Below, one piece after another: positions 6,484 to 11,335 of a stretch of 11,335 nucleotides of DNA; within the stretch, counting starts at the first letter, position 1; each line of letters starts with the position of its first letter. The position numbers were made by a program, and so were the translations under genes. The notes beneath the pieces are model-generated. The model was not told where the DNA came from. It saw only the letters and a list, made by a program, of their open reading frames with translations, and did no database searches. Origin of the DNA: Gammaproteobacteria bacterium (GTDB taxonomy: Bacteria; Pseudomonadota; Gammaproteobacteria; CAJXQU01). The stretch covers positions 1 through 11,335 of the forward strand of contig JALSSM010000274.1 in NCBI GenBank assembly GCA_026984275.1. The letters run 5' to 3'.

Positions 6484-7447
6484 ATCTGACAACACCCAAC
6501 GCTTCTAAATTTTCAAAGATCTCAATCTTTCGCTGTTCAGTCGGCTGCTCAACAGGTGGCAGAATAGGACCTGCTTTGAGTCCGATGGCCTCGAACCAGA
6601 TCTTCATGTTGGCCAATGCACTGGCATAGGTTGCCGTCTTAGCAATATCCCATAAAAAGACATCGTTATAGTATTCACGTATGGGTGTTAGTGCATCCCA
6701 TTTCGCATAAGCCTCTTCCCACTGACCAGACTTGGCCAGATCCATATACTCACGCATCAGGTGCCTTTTTTCACCATAAAGTATGTAAGATAATTCGCCA
6801 AAAATAACCTGTCCACCATGACGTAAATCATCAAGAAAAAATGATTCGAAAGGATCAGAGACAATAAAGTCATCGCGTAGAATACTTCGAAGCTTAAGCG
6901 TTTCTGCACGAACCATAACACCTTGCTTGACGGCTACGACGGTGTCCAGATCAACCAGACGTTCCATTAATTCCCAACCGAGCACTTTTCCCGATACCGG
7001 TGTTCTGTACAAACAAACGGCCAGATCGCTGTGATCAGTCAGATATTTAAAAAAATTAAAAACTTCATCGTCCGTTCGAAGTTGTACAACAGGGTTTATA
7101 ACTTCAACTCCACTGAAACCAAGTTTTTCAACAAAGGCCATTTTTTCCAATGCCTGATGGACACTGGGATCAAGGATGATCGACCATAGATCCATACGCC
7201 CATTATTCGCATCTGCCACAATCTCGTGATAACGCATCCAGTCGGAGAGGGTCACATTCCAGCACTCGGAAATAAAACCACCGACCACCAACCCGTTGAT
7301 ACCCATCTCGACAAAAGCATCCATGTTCTCTCTTAAGCCTTTCTCATCGAATTTCAGATCATTTGTTATTGGAGAAACCGGGCACATATAAAAATCTTTG
7401 ATGGTTTCCTGAGCCCACTGTTTTGCTGTATCTCGTGTATATTGCAT
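6482..7447 (-). CDS. DHDPS/NAL-family lyase (aldolase or hydratase-aldolase-like)
   Basis: A 321-residue class I lyase of the dihydrodipicolinate synthase fold. The Schiff-base lysine is Lys174 (VVAVKQG) and the catalytic tyrosine Tyr147 (CLYRTPV). The C-terminus LKAGPILPP matches the usual GPxxPP ending. In PAH degradation this fold includes the NahE/PhdJ hydratase-aldolases, which cut benzylidenepyruvates to aldehyde plus pyruvate. However, the carboxylate-binding loop, normally GTTGE (GTFGE in NahE), reads GGFISE here (56-61), so the threonine that grips the oxoacid carboxylate is missing. The overall class is secure, but the reaction is not; it could be a non-pyruvate lyase or hydratase. 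The ribosome binding site AGAGGAAGG precedes the ATG at 7-nt spacing. It follows beta2 after 31 nt and is coupled to the downstream KPR-like gene. Confidence 0.85.
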   Translation of the reverse strand: MQYTRDTAKQWAQETIKDFYMCPVSPITNDLKFDEKGLRENMDAFVEMGINGLVVGGFISECWNVTLSDWMRYHEIVADANNGRMDLWSIILDPSVHQALEKMAFVEKLGFSGVEVINPVVQLRTDDEVFNFFKYLTDHSDLAVCLYRTPVSGKVLGWELMERLVDLDTVVAVKQGVMVRAETLKLRSILRDDFIVSDPFESFFLDDLRHGGQVIFGELSYILYGEKRHLMREYMDLAKSGQWEEAYAKWDALTPIREYYNDVFLWDIAKTATYASALANMKIWFEAIGLKAGPILPPVEQPTEQRKIEIFENLEALGVVR

Positions 7448-7478
7448 GACTAAGCCTTCCTCTTTTTCAGATTTCTAC

Positions 7479-8024
7479 TTATAGTAAGATCAGCATGTTA
7501 CGACCTTGTACTGAACGTTCCGGATAATCGATTGTTCGATTTAACAAGGTCAAATTTCCTTGCTCACTTCTTATTAATAGGTCCTCTCTCGTGTAAAAAA
7601 ACTGATCAACCTCATAAGCACGGCGTGCGCGAGTAACAAGACAATTACTACGAACGAAAATTTTATCTTTATTGTCTGTTTCAAAAGCTTCAATATTTGT
7701 CACCATACGACAATATTGTTCTGGTGGATCGACTCGCCAGTGTTGTGGATCATAAAACTGTGTAACTCGAACCCCCAACTGCTGGTAATTATCATCATAA
7801 ATATAAACCTTATCCGGCAATGTATACCTTCGCTCATTCCTGTTCCTGAGTTGCGTACAGGTCACAACATACCGAATCTCCGGGGAAACCATTTGTTCAT
7901 ACCATTCTTTTAATTGTTCGGTATCAAGCAGACGCGCTTCTCTCAGCATAAAATGCTCAACTTCTCTGAGCATTTTATCATCGACACATTTCTCAAATCT
8001 TTTATCGTCGGTATTGTCAGACAT
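7479..8024 (-). CDS. Ring-hydroxylating dioxygenase beta subunit (pair 2)
   Basis: A 181-residue RHO small subunit with the NTF2-like pattern: EAR (29-31), IYDDNY (75-80) and TNIEAFET (109-116). The C-terminal SVQGRNMLILL takes the place of the usual DARVT-type ending. It should pair with alpha2 in an alpha3beta3 hexamer. Its ATG at 8024 lies inside the last codons of alpha2, an 8-nt overlap with GGAGG upstream. That is strong evidence for coupled translation and stoichiometric pairing. It is clearly different in sequence from beta1 and beta3, so the three pairs are not recent duplicates. Confidence 0.93.
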   Translation of the reverse strand: MSDNTDDKRFEKCVDDKMLREVEHFMLREARLLDTEQLKEWYEQMVSPEIRYVVTCTQLRNRNERRYTLPDKVYIYDDNYQQLGVRVTQFYDPQHWRVDPPEQYCRMVTNIEAFETDNKDKIFVRSNCLVTRARRAYEVDQFFYTREDLLIRSEQGNLTLLNRTIDYPERSVQGRNMLILL

Positions 8025-9378
8025 TACTTTTACCTCCGATCAGATCTTCCACCCAGTTTTCACTTTTTTCATTAACTTCCTCCCAACTGGAAGAGGAAAT
8101 GAGATCTCTGTAAAAACGGTAATAACCCCGATAAGATGTTTCTCCGATTGCAGATTCACCTACCAGACCAGGGTAGTCTGGATCCTGGAAGTCACCGCCT
8201 AACCCCATCTGAGCATTCAGGACTTTTTCCTTGGCAATAGTTCCTCCGGCCATATGAGATTCTGATTCCATATTATCGTTATCTTCTGACTCCCAGTATC
8301 CAGCAATACCGAAAGTTCTTTGTACAGATTTTGCGATTCTTTCTTTTAGCTCATCTGGCATATCTTTCTCGACCATTGCCCAGGTGTACACTTCCGTTTT
8401 GGTCGGCTCATGTGGTTGCCAGACCTTAAACACACCTGATCCTGTGAGAAAACTATTATTAGGAAAGATCGTTCCGTTCAAATGTGACTTATACAATCGT
8501 GCTCGTTTCTCACCAAGTTTCTTTTCAAGTTTTGCATATTTGGCCATTCCCCATGCCATCAAATCTTCTATCATCTCTGCACCATTAACGCCGGCATAAG
8601 CATCAAATAAAACACCTAGTCCGTGGCCATACTTAGACGTTACCTGTAAGCCTGCACCTTCCGGAGGCAATGCTGTATTTCCGGCAAGCGGGGCAAAGAC
8701 TGACTGACCTGATCGAAGTGCAGAAGTATGAGTCCATCCAACATGGTAGGCATCACCGACAAAATTTTCTGAAGGTACTTTCCAGTTGGCATGGATGAAG
8801 CAACGCGCTGGTGGACCAATCAGCTCGATTCCGCCACTTTCTTCCATCCAGATATCGAGATACCAGGCAAAATCCCCCAGATAGTCTTTCAAATCTGGCG
8901 CATCAGGATCTAAACAGCCATATACAAACCCGTGATAACTTTCAACTCGTGCTATTTCATGCAGGCTATTTTTACACTTATCAAGTCGATTTTTATAAAC
9001 AGCTTCTTCAAAAGGTACGCCTTGCAGATCACCATTAGCGCCATAACTCCAACCATGATAATTACAGACAAAACCTCTCGCATTCCCTGCATCAGTAACA
9101 CAAAGACGTACACCGCGATGACGGCATACATTTAGAAATACCTTAATCGATTGATCCTTTTGCCGTACCACAATGACCTCATCAAGTCCCATCCGCGTAG
9201 TGATATAATCACCTGCATTGGGAATTGAACATTCATGGGTCAGGAATAACCAGCTACGGCCAAATACCTTTTCCATTTCAAGCGCGAAAAGTGCCTCATC
9301 ATTATGTATCTGGTGTTTCTGAACGCCAGCCTTTACATTAACCAAGTCTGCCATTTTTTCATTGCTGCTCTTTGTCAT
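8017..9378 (-). CDS. Naphthalene dioxygenase-type Rieske alpha subunit (pair 2)
   Basis: A 453-residue catalytic subunit with Rieske ligands Cys85, His87, Cys105 and His108, bridging Asp209, and iron ligands His212, His217 and Asp366 (in ESEDNDNM). Aligned with naphthalene dioxygenase at a constant offset of four, the pocket residues I could compare are the same: Asn205, Phe206, Val213, Phe228, Leu257, His299, Asn301, Leu311, Phe356 and Trp362. The predicted reaction is cis-dihydroxylation of naphthalene or a similar two- to three-ring substrate, as a cytoplasmic alpha3beta3 enzyme needing ferredoxin. The NDO comparison rests on remembered sequence, so individual positions should be verified. 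It starts 23 nt after beta1, with AAGGA upstream, and overlaps beta2. Of the three alphas it is the one whose substrate class is best supported. Confidence 0.95.
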   Translation of the reverse strand: MTKSSNEKMADLVNVKAGVQKHQIHNDEALFALEMEKVFGRSWLFLTHECSIPNAGDYITTRMGLDEVIVVRQKDQSIKVFLNVCRHRGVRLCVTDAGNARGFVCNYHGWSYGANGDLQGVPFEEAVYKNRLDKCKNSLHEIARVESYHGFVYGCLDPDAPDLKDYLGDFAWYLDIWMEESGGIELIGPPARCFIHANWKVPSENFVGDAYHVGWTHTSALRSGQSVFAPLAGNTALPPEGAGLQVTSKYGHGLGVLFDAYAGVNGAEMIEDLMAWGMAKYAKLEKKLGEKRARLYKSHLNGTIFPNNSFLTGSGVFKVWQPHEPTKTEVYTWAMVEKDMPDELKERIAKSVQRTFGIAGYWESEDNDNMESESHMAGGTIAKEKVLNAQMGLGGDFQDPDYPGLVGESAIGETSYRGYYRFYRDLISSSSWEEVNEKSENWVEDLIGGKSNV

Positions 9379-9401
9379 ATGCTTTCCTTTATTGATACAG
9401 A

Positions 9402-9950
9402 TCAGAAATAAACATTCAGGTTTTTACTAATCAGCATATTTTGCTTAAGAATAATCCTTCTCTTTTTCAGCTTTAATTGTCCTTTCACGCGACGCCAGAG
9501 GTCTTTACGCATTCCGATCAGACTATCTTCATCCCGCTCATTTCGATTTCGATAAGCCAGAAAATTCGAATAAACCAGATATTCATCCAGATCTTCAGTC
9601 AACTCAACTTCGACATTCGTAATCAAATGACAATAACGGGTAGCCGGATCTTCAGACCAGGCGGTACCGGTTTCTAATCGCGCAAGACGTTTTAATAACT
9701 CTTCTTTATTATCATTATAGAAGGCCATATAAGATAAATTATTTTCGTAATCCGTCTTGTCTTTTCGATAACGTGTTTGCAAACCTGGCATAAAATAATG
9801 GACATCATCAGTCATCATATCGACCCATTCTTTATAACGTTCTTCGTCAAGTATGCGCGCTTCCCGATAAAGTGTTTGTTCAACTTCACTGATAATCTCA
9901 AACGAAGCCACACCTGTACTTTGCTCCTGGAAATAAGCTGTTTGTGTCAT
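9402..9950 (-). CDS. Ring-hydroxylating dioxygenase beta subunit (pair 1)
   Basis: A 182-residue RHO small subunit with EAR (30-32), FYNDN (77-81) and ITNVE (110-114) motifs of the NTF2-like family. The C-terminal part is unusually basic (RRVKGQLKLKKRRI near 152-165). It lies 14 nt after the alpha1 stop, and its AAGGAG ribosome binding site overlaps that stop, so it should be co-translated and form a hexamer with alpha1. Its role is structural, and it may contribute modestly to substrate range. Confidence 0.92.
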   Translation of the reverse strand: MTQTAYFQEQSTGVASFEIISEVEQTLYREARILDEERYKEWVDMMTDDVHYFMPGLQTRYRKDKTDYENNLSYMAFYNDNKEELLKRLARLETGTAWSEDPATRYCHLITNVEVELTEDLDEYLVYSNFLAYRNRNERDEDSLIGMRKDLWRRVKGQLKLKKRRIILKQNMLISKNLNVYF

Positions 9951-9964
9951 AACTATTTTCTCCT

Positions 9965-11329
9965 TCAGGCAACTTTAGTATGATGAACGTCTCTGGTTTC
10001 GAGTCCTGCCAGCTTTTGCTTACGCACGGGCATATCAGCCCAGCATTGAGCATTCATCATGTCACACCATCGCTTATAGAATAGCCGTTGGTTTGCATCA
10101 TTATATTGGCCGCGGTAGATCGTACCTGGAATTTCCGGATTTTCGATTTTGCGACCAATGCCGCAACGGTAATGTAACTTCTCATGCCTGGCGACGACAC
10201 CGGAATTGACCTTTGTACAATTTTCCCAGTTTTCACCATCATCCATTTCAAAAGCACCTCCTGGACCAAATGTACACATAACACCTTTGGTAATTTCATC
10301 TTTAATTTCATCAGGCATGTTTTTATTAACGATCACCCAGGTACGTAATTCCAGCTCACCTGGGCCTTTGGGTAGCCAAGTTCTTAGTGTGTGAATTCCT
10401 GGTAAAAACGACATGTTCGGAAAGACTGAACAGGAAGCCACTGAACCAAAGATTTTTGATCGGACTTCTCCCAACCTTTCTGCCATTTTAGGTCGGATAT
10501 CGTTGTAGTATTCCATCACTCTGGGCCGGCCCAAAAGAAAAATATCACCAACACCTTCCATGCCAAACTCCCAACCATGTCCATTGATACTAGCGTGATA
10601 TGAGTTTTCCATATCGATAGCAGGGAAAGGTTGTCCATTGTTCATAGCCCGCGCACCAGAATCATGTGTCCATCCCGCATGGTAAGCATCACCGATAAAG
10701 TTCTCTACACCAAACTTCCAATTAGCAGCAATCACTGAGTTGATACAGCCACCGATTAATTCGGTACCACCTTCTTCATTATCGAGTAACATATCCAGAT
10801 ACCAACGAAAGTCCCCCAGGTATTCTTCTAACCCTGGCGCTTCTTCATCAAAAGTGGCAAAGACAAGTCCCTTGTATGTGTCGAGTTGAGCAACCTGTTT
10901 TAACCCACAACTTGTCTTATCTAGATCACCTTCGTCGTAGCAATATTCTTCATGCACACCTTGTAATTCACCAGCCTGATCGAAGGACCAGCCATGATAG
11001 TTACAAACAAAGCGACGTGTATTACCGGCATCTGCAAAACATACCCTGTTACCGCGGTGGGGGCACGAATTCAGAAAAGCTTTAATGGAGTTATCTTTCT
11101 GACGAGTGACAATGACATTGTCCTCTCCCATATAGGTCGTTAGAAAATCACCCGGATTAGGTATCTGCGATTCATGTGCGATAAATAACCACGCCCTGGC
11201 AAAAATTTGATAAAGTTCTTGCTCATAAATATCCTTTTCCCAGAATATTCTTCTATCGATCCATCCTTCATTCAGATCCATGTACTTTGAATAGTCTGGT
11301 CTTGGACCGCTCATATTTTGTATTGCCAT
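9965..11329 (-). CDS. Rieske ring-hydroxylating oxygenase alpha subunit (pair 1, divergent pocket)
   Basis: A 454-residue catalytic subunit with intact Rieske ligands Cys89, His91, Cys109 and His112, bridging Asp214, and iron ligands His217, His222 and an Asp near 364 (EMDDGENW). The pocket departs from naphthalene dioxygenase. Anchored on the shared FPN, NDO H295 and N297 become Val297 and Ser299. NDO V209 becomes Ala218 and W358 becomes Phe360. The C-terminal region (NDANQRLFYKRW) is also unlike the SYRGFYRFY of alpha2 and alpha3. All metal sites are present, so it should be active, probably on a different or larger aromatic substrate. Only 6 bases precede the ATG at 11329 and the frame stays open to the edge. 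The start and ribosome binding site therefore cannot be confirmed, and the true start could lie outside. Confidence 0.92.
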   Translation of the reverse strand: MAIQNMSGPRPDYSKYMDLNEGWIDRRIFWEKDIYEQELYQIFARAWLFIAHESQIPNPGDFLTTYMGEDNVIVTRQKDNSIKAFLNSCPHRGNRVCFADAGNTRRFVCNYHGWSFDQAGELQGVHEEYCYDEGDLDKTSCGLKQVAQLDTYKGLVFATFDEEAPGLEEYLGDFRWYLDMLLDNEEGGTELIGGCINSVIAANWKFGVENFIGDAYHAGWTHDSGARAMNNGQPFPAIDMENSYHASINGHGWEFGMEGVGDIFLLGRPRVMEYYNDIRPKMAERLGEVRSKIFGSVASCSVFPNMSFLPGIHTLRTWLPKGPGELELRTWVIVNKNMPDEIKDEITKGVMCTFGPGGAFEMDDGENWENCTKVNSGVVARHEKLHYRCGIGRKIENPEIPGTIYRGQYNDANQRLFYKRWCDMMNAQCWADMPVRKQKLAGLETRDVHHTKVA

Positions 11330-11335
11330 TCTAAT

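Overview
The window holds eleven genes, all on the minus strand and densely packed, so transcription runs from high to low coordinates. They encode oxygenases and a few accessory enzymes. There are three complete Rieske non-haem iron ring-hydroxylating oxygenase (RHO) alpha/beta pairs, a DHDPS-fold lyase, a ketopantoate-reductase-like dehydrogenase, a membrane di-iron desaturase/hydroxylase, a two-domain flavin reductase and a luciferase-like flavin monooxygenase. The content points to a bacterium specialised in degrading aromatic or polycyclic hydrocarbons. The moderately AT-rich composition with AT-rich spacers, together with several non-identical RHO copies, would suit a marine gammaproteobacterium of the Cycloclasticus type. 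That assignment is inference; nothing in the window is a taxonomic marker.

Layout in transcription order. Right block (11329 to 3482): alpha1-beta1, alpha2-beta2, DHDPS-family lyase, KPR-like dehydrogenase, alpha3-beta3. Junctions range from an 8-nt overlap to a 39-nt gap, so this looks like one operon whose promoter lies beyond the right edge. A 230-nt AT-rich gap (3252-3481) follows, holding a perfect 17-bp tandem repeat, dyads and a TATAAT box. Left block (3251 to 31): desaturase/hydroxylase, flavin reductase with a C-terminal MarR-like domain, and luciferase-like monooxygenase. The last gene is preceded by a 103-nt spacer with nested inverted repeats.

How the genes may work together: the three RHOs would cis-dihydroxylate aromatic substrates, probably different ones. 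Alpha2 keeps the naphthalene-dioxygenase pocket residues at every position I could compare, whereas alpha1 has lost two polar pocket residues. The RHO ferredoxin and reductase are not here, nor are a cis-diol dehydrogenase or a ring-cleavage dioxygenase, so these must come from elsewhere in the genome. The lyase and dehydrogenase, almost fused translationally between RHO pairs 2 and 3, have the folds of a pyruvate-type aldolase/hydratase and a 2-oxoacid reductase, but both lack residues that define the classic substrates. In the left block, the flavin reductase probably supplies reduced FMN to the luciferase-like monooxygenase. Its MarR-like domain resembles the effector-sensing domain of the p-hydroxyphenylacetate hydroxylase reductase (C1).

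The most interesting points are the concentration of oxygenases without redox partners, the unusual lyase/dehydrogenase pair, the pairing of a C1-type reductase with a luciferase-fold oxygenase, and a shared dyad TTAGT-N6-ACTAA in front of both the desaturase and the luciferase-like gene. No RNA genes, CRISPR arrays, insertion sequences or transcription-regulator genes were seen.
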